Shown one piece after another: positions 35,003 through 43,942 of a DNA stretch of 64,000 nt. The stretch comes from Gammaproteobacteria bacterium. GTDB lineage: Bacteria; Pseudomonadota; Gammaproteobacteria; Pseudomonadales; UBA5518. A program made the position numbers and the translations under genes. The notes below the pieces were generated by a model. That model did not search any database, was not told where the DNA came from, and saw nothing but the letters and a program-made list of their open reading frames with translations. Position 1 is the stretch's first letter. Every line of letters begins with the position of its first letter. Where the stretch lies: assembly GCA_016705365.1 (NCBI GenBank), contig JADIYI010000009.1, positions 558,001 through 622,000 of the forward strand, read 5' to 3'.

Positions 35003-36081
35003 TCGTGATGATCGTAGGTCGAATACCCGTGCTTGCGCACCAGTTCGTCACGCTCGGCACTCTTCAGATCCTCGCGAATCATTTCCACCACCAGATCGTT
35101 GAAACTGGTCCGTGGTGTCCAGCGCAGTTTTTCGCGCGCCTTTGTCGAATCGCCAAGCAGGGTGTCGACTTCGGTTGGCCTGAAATAACGCGGGTCAACC
35201 CGAACGATGACCTTGCCGCGCTGGTCCGCGCCCGTTTCTTCCGTTCCGCGACCCGACCAATTGAGGCTAAGACCCAGCTCGGCGGCTGCCGCATTCACGA
35301 AGTCCCTGACACTGTGCTGTATTCCGGTAGAGATCACGTAATCCTCGGCACTTTGCTGCTGCAGCATAAGCCACTGCATCTCGACATAATCGCGCGCATG
35401 CCCCCAATCGCGCAGCGCATCGAGATTGCCGAGGTAGAGGCAGTCCTGGAGCCCGAGCTTGATACGTGCCAGTGCGCGCGTGATCTTGCGCGTGACGAAG
35501 GTCTCGCCGCGGATCGGCGATTCGTGATTGAAGAGGATGCCATTGCAGGCATACATGCCATAGGCTTCGCGGTAGTTGACCGTGATCCAGTAAGCGTAGA
35601 GCTTGGCAACCGCATAGGGACTGCGCGGATAGAATGGCGTGGTCTCCTTTTGCGGCACCTCGCGCACCAGTCCGTACAGTTCGGAACTGGATGCCTGGTA
35701 AAAACGCGTTTTGCTCTCCAGGCCCAGCAGGCGAATCGCTTCCAGAATGCGCAGCGTGCCGAGCCCGTCGGCGTTGGCCGTGTACTCCGGGACTTCAAAG
35801 CTCACCGCGACATGGCTCATCGCACCGAGATTGTAGATCTCATCGGGCTGGATCTGCTGGATCACGCGGATCAGATTGGTCGCGTCCGTGAGATCACCAT
35901 AATGCAGGAACATCCTGCGCTCCGTTTCATGCGGATCCTGGTAGAGATGATCGATACGATCGGTATTGAGCAGCGAGGCGCGCCGCTTGATCCCGTGCAC
36001 CTCGTAACCCTTCTCCAGCAGCAACTCGGCCAGGTACGCCCCGTCCTGCCCGGTAATGCCCGTGATCAGCGCCTTTTTCAT
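34999..36081 (-). CDS. gmd: GDP-mannose 4,6-dehydratase
   Basis: 360 codons from MKKALITGITGQDGAYLAELLLEKG. Motifs: NADP loop GITGQDGAYLAE, FYQASSSELYG with catalytic Ser/Glu, YAVAKLYAYWITVNYREAYG with Tyr-x3-Lys, NHESPIRGETFVTRKITRA, and PRYFRPTEVDTLLGD at the C-terminus, all diagnostic of Gmd. Makes GDP-4-keto-6-deoxymannose for the fcl product encoded next door. Confidence 0.95.
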   Translation of the reverse strand: MKKALITGITGQDGAYLAELLLEKGYEVHGIKRRASLLNTDRIDHLYQDPHETERRMFLHYGDLTDATNLIRVIQQIQPDEIYNLGAMSHVAVSFEVPEYTANADGLGTLRILEAIRLLGLESKTRFYQASSSELYGLVREVPQKETTPFYPRSPYAVAKLYAYWITVNYREAYGMYACNGILFNHESPIRGETFVTRKITRALARIKLGLQDCLYLGNLDALRDWGHARDYVEMQWLMLQQQSAEDYVISTGIQHSVRDFVNAAAAELGLSLNWSGRGTEETGADQRGKVIVRVDPRYFRPTEVDTLLGDSTKAREKLRWTPRTSFNDLVVEMIREDLKSAERDELVRKHGYSTYDHHE

Positions 36082-36118
36082 CAATTCCCTTCCTCCCCGA
36101 TTCGCGCCACTGTGCGGC

Positions 36119-37132
36119 TCATTCCATGACGGCGCGCAAACGCCGGATCTGTGCGTTGACCATGTCCTGCACCATCTCGTCGAATCCGAGGGCAGGGCTC
36201 CACCCGAGACTGGCATGCGCCCGGGCGGGATCCGCGACAGTACATACGGTCTCCAGCGGACGCGCCAGTTGCGCATTCGTGACCACGTGATCGCGCCAGT
36301 TCAGCCCCACGTGCCGGTACGCGAGTTCGCAGAGATCGCGCAGGGTGTGCAATACGCCCGTGCCAACCACATAGTCGGCAGCCTCGGATTGCTGCAGGAT
36401 CAGCCACATCGCGCGCACGAAATCACGCGCGTGCCCCCAGTCCCTCTCGATATCCAGATTGCCGAGCGCGAGCTTGCCGTTCTCGACGATAGGGCTGCCG
36501 AGTTCGTTGAGCTCCGGAGAATCCCTGACACCCAGGGCAGCGCACGCAGCGCCATAAGCGATTTTCTGGGTCACGAAATGCAGCGGTCTGCGCTCGCTTT
36601 CGTGGTTGAACAATATGCCCGTCGCAATAAACAAACCGTAGCTTTCCCGGTAGATGCGCGCCATATGGTGCGCGTACACCTTGGCGGCCGCATAGGGATT
36701 CTGCGGGTTGAACGGCGTGGATTCGTCTTGCGGAGCGCTCGACGCGCGGCCGAACATTTCCGATGAGGAGGCGTGGTAGACGCGGCATTCCGGACGCACA
36801 TGACGCACAGCCTCGAACAACCGGATCGCTGCCAGACCATTGATGACCAGCGTCTCCGAAGAGCGCGCCCAGGATTCACCCGGGCGCGATTGCGCGGCAA
36901 GATTGTAGATCTCGTCCGGACGCGCATCCTGCACCGCGGTGGCGAGATCCACGCCCTCGGCCATGTCGCCAAACAGCACCTGTATGCTGTTGCGAAGATG
37001 GCTCGCGTTGTTCTGGCGGAACCAGCTCTCGCGCCGTGCAAGCCCGTATACCGTGTATCCCTTTTCGAGCAACATCTCGGCCAGATAGGATCCGTCCTGA
37101 CCGGTGATTCCGGTAATCAATGCCGTGGGCAC
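36119..37132 (-). CDS. Second GDP-mannose 4,6-dehydratase-like enzyme
   Basis: 337 codons from GTG. Same family as the downstream gmd: GITGQDGSYLAEMLLEKGYTVYG, VYHASSSEMFGRA, PYAAAKVYAHHMARIYRESYG, and FNHESERRPLHFVTQKIAYG. It keeps the catalytic Ser/Glu and Tyr-x3-Lys, so it is likely active, but the stretch after the Rossmann loop (SWFRQNNASHLRNSIQVL) and the C-terminal half diverge from Gmd. It may supply a different GDP-6-deoxy-4-keto sugar branch (for example toward D-rhamnose) or act on another GDP-hexose. Overlaps the GT4 gene upstream by 16 bp. Confidence 0.85.
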   Translation of the reverse strand: MPTALITGITGQDGSYLAEMLLEKGYTVYGLARRESWFRQNNASHLRNSIQVLFGDMAEGVDLATAVQDARPDEIYNLAAQSRPGESWARSSETLVINGLAAIRLFEAVRHVRPECRVYHASSSEMFGRASSAPQDESTPFNPQNPYAAAKVYAHHMARIYRESYGLFIATGILFNHESERRPLHFVTQKIAYGAACAALGVRDSPELNELGSPIVENGKLALGNLDIERDWGHARDFVRAMWLILQQSEAADYVVGTGVLHTLRDLCELAYRHVGLNWRDHVVTNAQLARPLETVCTVADPARAHASLGWSPALGFDEMVQDMVNAQIRRLRAVME

Positions 37133-38283
37133 GACTCGCTCCTCCTGGGCGTAGCAGCCGCCTCCTCGTACAGGGCCAGAAGATCACCCGCTCCCTTGCG
37201 CCAGTCGAAACGCGCCGCTTGCAGGCGCGATTTCCGGCCCATGGTTTCTCGTCGTGCAGGATCACCGGCCAGGTGCAGCATTGCCGCGGCCCAGGCCTCC
37301 GTGTCGTCACTGGGCAGCAGTTGCGCTGCCTCGCCGGCGACTTCCGGCAACGATGAATTATCCGCAACCAGCGAAGGCGCGCCAAACTGCATTCCCTCGA
37401 GTATCGGCAAGCCGAAACCTTCGAACAGCGAGGGGTACAGGTTCGCGTGACAATGCCGGTAGAGCCATACCAGTTCCTGATCCGAGACATAGCCCGTCAG
37501 GATCACTCGGCCCGCAACCCCGCGCTCCTCCAGGTAACGCGGGAAATCATCCATGCGCCAGCCCGCGCCCCCGGCAAACACCAGTGGCATCGGCGGGCCT
37601 CCGCGCCCAAGGTACTCGCAATAGGCATCCACCAGCCGGCGCTGATTCTTGCGCGGCTCGATGGTGCCCACACACAGCCAGAATCCTCCTTCCGCAACGC
37701 CCTGCAGGGCCGCCGGACGCTGGGCGGCTGGCACCTCGTCGACAAAGCGCGAGCAGGGAGGTATCACGCGGATCCGATCCGCCGGAAAATGCGGAAAAGT
37801 GGCGAGATAGTGATCACGCGATGCCTGCGAAATCGCCACGATCCAGTCAGCCGCCAGCGAGGCACGAAACACGCCATCAAAGCAACCCACGCGATTCTCC
37901 TCGGTACTCCAGGCGGGGGTCAGCAGAAACCCCAGATCGTAAAGCGTGTAGACGAGACGGCTCGAATGCAGTTGCAGCGGGCACCAGAAATTATTGGCAT
38001 GCACGATCTGTGGCGCGCCGAGCGCTGTCTCCAGTTCATCCGAGTTCCAGAACCGTGCCGCCGCCTCGCGTGTGAGGTGCCGCGGTCCGTAGCTGCTGCG
38101 CGCCGACGCGTAGGGATTGACCATCGGCATGCGCGCATCGAAGTAGAAGTCGCCAAAGTCCGGATAAAACGACCAGCGGTGATCGGCCCCGTGGTCGAGA
38201 AGGGCGCGGGCGAGCGCATGCGCGTAATAGCCGCAACCGGCCTTGCTGCTGCCGGTCTGCGACACATCAAACCCGATATGCAT
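37117..38283 (-). CDS. GT4 family glycosyltransferase
   Basis: 388 codons from MHIGFDVSQTGSSKAGCGYYAHALARALL. GT-B with IVAISQASRDHYLATF, LCVGTIEPRKNQRRLVDAY, ILTGYVSDQELVWLYRHCHANLYPSLFEGFGLPILEGMQFG (EX7E-type region), and SSLPEVAGEAA, a mannosyltransferase-B/RfaG-like pattern. The flanking GDP-sugar genes suggest a GDP-linked donor, which is inference. Confidence 0.9.
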   Translation of the reverse strand: MHIGFDVSQTGSSKAGCGYYAHALARALLDHGADHRWSFYPDFGDFYFDARMPMVNPYASARSSYGPRHLTREAAARFWNSDELETALGAPQIVHANNFWCPLQLHSSRLVYTLYDLGFLLTPAWSTEENRVGCFDGVFRASLAADWIVAISQASRDHYLATFPHFPADRIRVIPPCSRFVDEVPAAQRPAALQGVAEGGFWLCVGTIEPRKNQRRLVDAYCEYLGRGGPPMPLVFAGGAGWRMDDFPRYLEERGVAGRVILTGYVSDQELVWLYRHCHANLYPSLFEGFGLPILEGMQFGAPSLVADNSSLPEVAGEAAQLLPSDDTEAWAAAMLHLAGDPARRETMGRKSRLQAARFDWRKGAGDLLALYEEAAATPRRSESCPRH

Positions 38284-39133
38284 GCCGACTCCACTCCACC
38301 ATCGAAGCGCGCATTCCCCGGCTCACACTCCGGTTCCAGCGCAGCGAGGTCGCGCAGGCATGCCACGCCAGACACAGCAGGAACAGCCGCGGGCGCCGGG
38401 TTCTGTCGATGCGCGGCTCCACCACCGCGTGAGCGTAATTGAAGAGCCAGCGATCGGGTACCCGGCCGAGCAGCCGTTTCATGACACTGTTGATCTCGCG
38501 ATGCACCGCGACCCGTGCGCCGAGCGTCTTGTTCTCGCCGTACATGCGCGAGCCCGCCAGCTTGCTCTCGAGATAGTGGAATCTTGCCCCTTGCAACCCG
38601 AGCCGCATCCAGTACTCGTAGTCCATGCAATAGTGCAGATTGTCATCGGGATACCCGTATCTCTCCAGTACGCTGCGCCGCATGAACAGCGCGGGCTGGC
38701 AAATGAAGCAGGTATCCTGCAGGCGCGTCAGATCCCACGGCTCGGTCGGATAGGCCTCGAATGCCCGGTCATTCTCGTCGATGTGATCCGCCATCCCGTA
38801 GACGACATCGACTTCCGGGTGCTCCTCGAATACTTCGAGCACGCGTTTTATTGCTCCCGGATAATAGACATCATCGGAATTCAGCCAGCCGATGATCTCG
38901 CCTGCCGCTTCGCGCAGGCCCTTGTTGAGCGCATCAGTCTGTCCGCGATCCGGCTCGGACCGCCAGCGCACCGGAGGATCAAAATCGCGCAGAACCCGCA
39001 CCGTCTCGTCCTTGCTGCCACCATCCATTACCAGATGTTCCAGACCGTCGATATCCTGGTGGGCCACGCTCACCAGGGTTCGTTCGATGAACCGGCCCTG
39101 GTTGAACGAAGGCGTGACGATACTGACTTTCAC
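38267..39133 (-). CDS. GT2 family glycosyltransferase
   Basis: 288 codons from the GTG at 39133, chosen because it overlaps the previous stop as GTGA, the coupling pattern of this locus; an upstream start at 39151 would add six residues. GT-A fold: VKVSIVTPSFNQGRFIERTL, EHLVMDGGSKDETVRVL, EIIGWLNSDDVYYPGAI, and YCMDYEYWMRLGLQGA. The C-terminus is basic with one hydrophobic stretch (LFLLCLAWHACATSL). Confidence 0.88.
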   Translation of the reverse strand: MKVSIVTPSFNQGRFIERTLVSVAHQDIDGLEHLVMDGGSKDETVRVLRDFDPPVRWRSEPDRGQTDALNKGLREAAGEIIGWLNSDDVYYPGAIKRVLEVFEEHPEVDVVYGMADHIDENDRAFEAYPTEPWDLTRLQDTCFICQPALFMRRSVLERYGYPDDNLHYCMDYEYWMRLGLQGARFHYLESKLAGSRMYGENKTLGARVAVHREINSVMKRLLGRVPDRWLFNYAHAVVEPRIDRTRRPRLFLLCLAWHACATSLRWNRSVSRGMRASMVEWSRHAYRV

Positions 39134-40833
39134 CCTTGTGATTCTCCCCACAGAAGGTCGCCGTCACCATCGTCGCGGCGTACGGAACAGTGTTTCAGCT
39201 TCAATGTGAGTTCGCGCGGATCCTCTCCATGACCACAGAGAGCCGGAACGAACGAGGGCTTCAGACACACATCGAGCAGCCCATCACTCACCGGAACGCT
39301 CCATAGCCGGGACTCCCCGCGTCGAAGGCGGATATGCCTCGCGTGGCTCATGCCACTACGGACACGCAATTCCACATCCACGCTCTTGTGGGGAATCCAG
39401 TCAGGAACCACCAACTCCATGCGCAATTGCACATTCTCGCCGGGTGCGACCACATCAAGTTCCAGTTCGTTGCCGACCCAATTGTCAGCGTACACTCCAA
39501 CGAGTTGACTCGCGGTTCGCCCCAGTGACATGGCTTCGCCAAAACACACCAGATAGTCATTAGCCATCTGCCGCGTGTCCGAATAGCCGGCAGCGCGCAA
39601 TCGACCCGCCCTCACCAGGTCTTCGGCGACCGTTGCGTCGGTCGCCAGCAGCAGGATCGCGTCGGCAATTTCCCGAACCGATCCGGGATCGAAGAGTATG
39701 GCCGCCCCTGCCGCCACCTCGGGAAGCGACGTGGCATTGCTGCACGCCACCGGAACACCCGCGTCCATGGCCTCGAGTACCGGCAGGCCGAACCCTTCGT
39801 ACAGCGAGGGAAAAACCATACCCAGGCTGCCGCGCATCAATGCCGCCAGCTCCGCGGTGCTCAAATAGCCGGGAAACAGAATTCGCTCCTGCAAGCCCAT
39901 GGTGCGTGCCGCATTCATCAGGAAATCGCATCGATCCCCCGCGGCACCCGTACAGACCAGACGAACGTCGGCGGGTAATGCGCCCGACGCCGCCACACCG
40001 AACGCTGTCAGCAGCAATTCATGGTTCTTGTGCTTCCAGAAGTTGGCCGGGTACACCAGATAACGCGTGCCGCCCAGGCCGAGCCGCAACAACAGCGAGG
40101 GATCCCCGCTGGCCGCGTCACCGAGCCTTCGGGCGAGACGATGGGGAATCGTCCGGATGCGATGCTCTCCGAGCTTCCCATGATGAATCGCCGATCGACG
40201 CGTGTATTCCGATATTGCCACGAGTCTGGTTGCCTCCCGGCAGGCGGTGACGAACGCGTAATCACGGTGTGCCACCTCCTCGGCAGCAAAAAACTGCGGG
40301 TAGGATTTGTATTGAAGGTCGTGGATGGTACTCACCGCAGGGACACCCGGCACCGCGTAGACTGTTGCTCCAAAGGGACAGAATAGAAGGTCCGCACCCG
40401 ATTCGCGCAGCAGGCTGCGCCCGTGCGGCCGCTTTTGTCTCCGGCGCAGGCAAGCGCCCATGCGGACTACAAGATGCTTAACTCTGGTTGGAAGATAGGG
40501 TAACAACCGTTTCCAGGCCTTGAATACCAGAGAGTCGGCAACGACGCCCCGGGACTGTTCCAACACTTGCAGACGCTCGATATTGGAAGCGTCGAGCCCC
40601 GCCAGTTCACCGTGTGACTCGGCCCGGGTGAGCAACACGAACTTCCAGCACGGCGCGAGCCGCCCAAGCTCCGGCAACAGCTCGCAGACGAACACCTTGG
40701 CACCGCCATTTCCGCCGCCAGGAAGCAACGGCGTGACATCGACCGCAATCACGGCTTCATTCTCGAGGGGCGACTGCCCGTCGCCGCGCCGGATTCCGGA
40801 GCATAACGGCAGCACCTGCTTCTGCATTACCAT
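39130..40833 (-). CDS. GT4 glycosyltransferase with C-terminal beta-rich module
   Basis: 567 codons from ATG 40833. The catalytic GT-B part spans roughly residues 20-430, with VIAVDVTPLLPGGGNGGAKVFVCELLPEL, STIHDLQYKSYPQFF, YLVYPANFWKHKNHELLLTAF, and MVFPSLYEGFGLPVLEAMDAGVPVA. After it comes an extra domain of about 125 residues starting VYADNWVGNELELDVVAPGENVQL and ending in LTLKLKHCSV. This tail resembles in style the repeats inserted in the 723-residue glycosyltransferase at 27774-29945. It is longer than ordinary GT4 enzymes by this tail. Confidence 0.87.
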   Translation of the reverse strand: MVMQKQVLPLCSGIRRGDGQSPLENEAVIAVDVTPLLPGGGNGGAKVFVCELLPELGRLAPCWKFVLLTRAESHGELAGLDASNIERLQVLEQSRGVVADSLVFKAWKRLLPYLPTRVKHLVVRMGACLRRRQKRPHGRSLLRESGADLLFCPFGATVYAVPGVPAVSTIHDLQYKSYPQFFAAEEVAHRDYAFVTACREATRLVAISEYTRRSAIHHGKLGEHRIRTIPHRLARRLGDAASGDPSLLLRLGLGGTRYLVYPANFWKHKNHELLLTAFGVAASGALPADVRLVCTGAAGDRCDFLMNAARTMGLQERILFPGYLSTAELAALMRGSLGMVFPSLYEGFGLPVLEAMDAGVPVACSNATSLPEVAAGAAILFDPGSVREIADAILLLATDATVAEDLVRAGRLRAAGYSDTRQMANDYLVCFGEAMSLGRTASQLVGVYADNWVGNELELDVVAPGENVQLRMELVVPDWIPHKSVDVELRVRSGMSHARHIRLRRGESRLWSVPVSDGLLDVCLKPSFVPALCGHGEDPRELTLKLKHCSVRRDDGDGDLLWGESQG

Positions 40834-41138
40834 CGGGACCGGGCTGCGCCACAAAGCGACTCTTCTCCGCCGCGCACCAACAACGGTCGCGTGTCGCCGT
40901 CGGCCGTGCCGACCACCCAATGAAGAAACGGCTGGTTTGTCTGCAATCGCCGGACGATGGAATCAGGCATCGAAACAATCATGGAAAACCGGTTGAGTCG
41001 TAGAGCATGCAAATCTCGGAAGGCACGAGAATACCGCAGGTTGAGCGTCGCGCCGCAGTAAACGTGAATTTTCTGGCTTGGCACATCAAGCGGTAGCTGC
41101 AGCCGTTGTCGACGTGCTTTGCGAGCCGGCCGCCCATG
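40834..41138. other. Gap between GT4 and SDR genes
   Basis: 305 bp. A minus-strand open frame of 85 codons (40827-41084) crosses it and slightly overlaps the GT4 start; it has no recognisable domain, no good ribosome site that I can see, and could be a decayed gene or chance. I see no terminator or tRNA here. Confidence 0.3.
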
Positions 41139-41894
41139 TCAGATCCCGGACCAGGACAGCAGACGCTCCGGCATTCGGCGCAACACCCACATGAGCCATC
41201 GCCAGTATCGCGGCGCGTAGAGCACATGCCGTCCCTTGCCGAGTGCGTCGCAAGCCAGCCGTGCAACCTCATCTGGCGATGACTGGAGCAGGCCCTTGCG
41301 GATTCCTCCACCCATCATGATTTCCAGCGGCCCCGGCTTCAGATTGAGAATATTTACCGCGCTGCCCGAATCAGCCAGGCGCAGCCCCTGGACAAAGGCG
41401 TCCAAGCCCGCCTTGGTCGCCCCGTAGAAATAGTTCCTGGCGCGTACGCGATCGCCGGAGATCGAAGAGATCAGCACCAGGTCACCACCGCGGCGTGAAT
41501 CGAACAACGGAATACAGCGCTCGGCACACAGCGCCGCGCTGGTCAGATTGGTTTGCACCATGAGATTGAATTTTCCGGGCTCGTCTCTGCACGCCTGATC
41601 GCTGGCCATCAAACCCTGGGCGACCAGCGCCACATCCACGGGAGCCCGGGCGCAAATGTCAGCAAATACCCTGTTCATTGCGGGTTCATCGAGAAAATCC
41701 AGCTGGTGCCACTGGAGAACCACGCCGCCCCCACGGACGATCTCGTCTGCAAATAGCTGGACGCGCTCCCGATCGCGCGCCACCAGGATCAGTGCATAAC
41801 CGCGTACGGCCAGCTCCCGGCTGATCGCCTTGGCCAGATTCGATGTCGCCCCCAATACCAGCGCTGTCTTCTGACGCAGTTGCATGAGTCCCAT
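41139..41894 (-). CDS. SDR family oxidoreductase, DprE2-like
   Basis: 251 codons. Short-chain dehydrogenase with TALVLGATSNLAKAISRELA as the nucleotide-binding loop, LVLISSISGDR with catalytic Ser, YFYGATKAGLDAFVQGLR with Tyr-x3-Lys, and a C-terminal membrane-associating stretch YWRWLMWVLRRMPERLLSW. This variant (GATSxxA loop, C-terminal helix) is typical of DprE2-like reductases that reduce keto groups on polyprenyl-linked sugars. The GMC oxidoreductase upstream could supply the keto intermediate. Confidence 0.82.
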   Translation of the reverse strand: MGLMQLRQKTALVLGATSNLAKAISRELAVRGYALILVARDRERVQLFADEIVRGGGVVLQWHQLDFLDEPAMNRVFADICARAPVDVALVAQGLMASDQACRDEPGKFNLMVQTNLTSAALCAERCIPLFDSRRGGDLVLISSISGDRVRARNYFYGATKAGLDAFVQGLRLADSGSAVNILNLKPGPLEIMMGGGIRKGLLQSSPDEVARLACDALGKGRHVLYAPRYWRWLMWVLRRMPERLLSWSGI

Positions 41895-41942
41895 GAATTT
41901 CAGGTCGATTCAATGCCAAGCGTCAACCGGCCGCCTGCGCAG

Positions 41943-42071
41943 TTACTTGCCACGCAGATTGGCGTGGCTGCTATCACGCCTGAACTCCCACGCAGGAGTT
42001 GGCTGAAACCGCTGCAGCGGCCACACCGCCTCGATGCGTTTCTCGATCGACAATCTGTTCTTCTGCGCCAT
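41943..42071 (-). CDS. Possible 42-residue ORF between GMC and SDR genes
   Basis: ATG 42071 to TAA at 41943 on the minus strand encodes MAQKNRLSIEKRIEAVWPLQ followed by 22 more residues. A GAGG sequence lies upstream. Basic, no membrane segment, no recognised family. It fills most of the 204-bp gap between the GMC stop and the SDR start, in the direction of transcription. It could be a real small protein, a remnant, or chance. Confidence 0.3.
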   Translation of the reverse strand: MAQKNRLSIEKRIEAVWPLQRFQPTPAWEFRRDSSHANLRGK

Positions 42072-42098
42072 GTCTCGCCCCTCTGTGGAGAGATTATC

Positions 42099-43613
42099 TT
42101 ACACCGGGGCCAAGGAGGCCGGGGCAAAACGCTCGTTCGCAGCCAAATGGTGCGCAAGCCGTATTGCCAATGCCCCAATGGTAAAAGTCGGGTTCGCGCA
42201 GCCAGTGGTAGTAAATACCGAGGAACCGAGCGCGAACAGATTTTCATGATCGTGGAATCGACAGTCGCCGTTTACCACTCCGTCGTCTGGGGTATGTGAC
42301 ATGCGCGTAGTACACATGTGGTGATGTCCACCCCAGAATTTCAGCTCCCCGCTCATCGTTTTCCTGATTGCATCCTGATCGAGCCAGATCCTGCCAAGAT
42401 CATTCGAACCAAGTTGCCGACCGAAAAACAGCAACTGCTCGTAACTCGAACGAATCTCGTTCGGGGTCACACTCAAGTCGATATACAGACGGCGCTGACC
42501 GAAATCGTCCAAAGAATCGGTCAATCCGACATGGTTATCAAAGCGCGTCTCCATTTCGTTGATCAACAGCAAGAATTGCATCAATACGTGATTCCTGGAT
42601 GTGAGATGACCAATTATCTCCGGATCCAGCGCGCGCGATTCCTGTGGTGGCATGGGCAATACGATTTCGAAAACACAGTCCAACCAGTTTCGCGTCCTCC
42701 GTATCTCGTCGGAAACCTTGAGAAACGCACTCAGTCCACTTCCGGAGACAGGCTTCATCGAGTTTCTGGCGTAGAGTTTTGATTCTGCCAAAGCTCCGGT
42801 TAACAGCACCTTTCCCCAGAAATACACCGGATGAACACTGAAGTAACGTCCTACATTAACGTGCGTTACTGGCAGGAAATCCGGATTTTCCGCTTTTTGA
42901 TTCAGCAAGAAGCGGGCGTTCTCGAGCCCGCCCATCGATACGACGAATATCCCGGCTGCGACTGAAACCAAAGCGCCGTTATGTGCACAGTTGGCCTGAA
43001 CAATACGACCGTTGCTATCCAAGCGCAGTCCGACGCAGGTCGTTTCGACAAACACATCAATCTGCGCTGACAGTTCCAGCGCATTGCCATAAATGGATGC
43101 GAAATTCAATCCATGGAACTGCCAGATTTTTTGAGTTAGTCCATGTCCCCTGAAGCTCGCCGAATAATGGCTCTGGTCTAGCCAATGGGCAGTATCGAAG
43201 TAAGGATCGACTTGAAAATACGACGATGCAATAAAATAGAAAGGGTCCAAATCCTCCTTCGAAATGGGCCAGCCGCTTTTTGGTCGCCAAGCCTGGCGCT
43301 CAAATGACTCCGTATCGAGGGGAGAAATATACCCACCCCATATGTGGCTCGTGCCACCCAAAGCGCGAACGCGAGATATACCTGGGTCCTCGGCTTCACT
43401 CAGCACCGGACTTCTGTTTTCTCCCTGGCAATATTTCTGGTAGATCTGGTTTCTCTCTTTTGCACCGCTTTCGACAAGGCAAATACGGTAATCCGGTCGC
43501 TGCTTTGCAAGTTCCAGCGCCGCAATGATGCCCGCTATTCCAGCGCCCAAAATGCACACATCGTAGTCTGGCAGCACCTGAGCATCTGGTTTGACAATGG
43601 TCACTTCGAGCAC
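42099..43613 (-). CDS. GMC family FAD-dependent oxidoreductase
   Basis: 504 codons from GTG. FAD-binding Rossmann motif DYDVCILGAGIAGIIAALELAK with the acidic end YRICLVESGAKE, the GMC signature RALGGTSHIWGGYISPLD, and the C-terminal active-site region HHHMCTTRMSHTPDDGVVN plus TTTGCANPTFTIGALAIRLA. No signal peptide. The base composition is visibly less GC-rich than the neighbours, suggesting transfer. Its N-terminus overlaps the small signal-bearing ORF by 13 bp, and a DprE2-like SDR lies downstream. It may oxidise a sugar hydroxyl on a lipid-linked glycan intermediate. Confidence 0.88.
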   Translation of the reverse strand: MLEVTIVKPDAQVLPDYDVCILGAGIAGIIAALELAKQRPDYRICLVESGAKERNQIYQKYCQGENRSPVLSEAEDPGISRVRALGGTSHIWGGYISPLDTESFERQAWRPKSGWPISKEDLDPFYFIASSYFQVDPYFDTAHWLDQSHYSASFRGHGLTQKIWQFHGLNFASIYGNALELSAQIDVFVETTCVGLRLDSNGRIVQANCAHNGALVSVAAGIFVVSMGGLENARFLLNQKAENPDFLPVTHVNVGRYFSVHPVYFWGKVLLTGALAESKLYARNSMKPVSGSGLSAFLKVSDEIRRTRNWLDCVFEIVLPMPPQESRALDPEIIGHLTSRNHVLMQFLLLINEMETRFDNHVGLTDSLDDFGQRRLYIDLSVTPNEIRSSYEQLLFFGRQLGSNDLGRIWLDQDAIRKTMSGELKFWGGHHHMCTTRMSHTPDDGVVNGDCRFHDHENLFALGSSVFTTTGCANPTFTIGALAIRLAHHLAANERFAPASLAPV

Positions 43614-43807
43614 CGCGCGTGTTGATCCGCCTCATGCTGGGACATGAGCCAGCCATTCACGATAACCGTTCGTCCTGAATCGAAGTCTGAACGAATCCGG
43701 GATTCGTCGAGGACACCACATCGTGGAACGAGCCGCGAGAACATCCACACACCAGGCACTGCTACTGCCAAGGCAATCAGCTTGCGTCGGTGTATCACCC
43801 AATTCAT
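43601..43807 (-). CDS. Small protein with Tat-like N-terminus preceding GMC oxidoreductase
   Basis: 68 codons from MNWVIHRRKLIALAVAVPGVW (an earlier Met adds six residues). A twin-Arg followed by a hydrophobic stretch at residues 7-21 looks like a Tat or membrane-anchor signal; the mature part ends with TVIVNGWLMSQHEADQHA. Small Tat proteins with a similar GWxLSxxEA end are, to my recollection, often encoded just upstream of GMC-type oxidoreductases and may act as their partner or chaperone. 13-bp overlap with the GMC gene supports a functional link. Confidence 0.6.
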   Translation of the reverse strand: MNWVIHRRKLIALAVAVPGVWMFSRLVPRCGVLDESRIRSDFDSGRTVIVNGWLMSQHEADQHARCSK

Positions 43808-43942
43808 TCCAGGATCTGCTGACATTCAATCCAACCAGATGAACGCTGCGGCGAGCGCGATGAATGATGAAATGCGGCTGGCGAGTTTGTCGAGTTCCTT
43901 GCAGCGTTGCGGACCTGCAAAAAATCTCCCCGCCGCACAATG

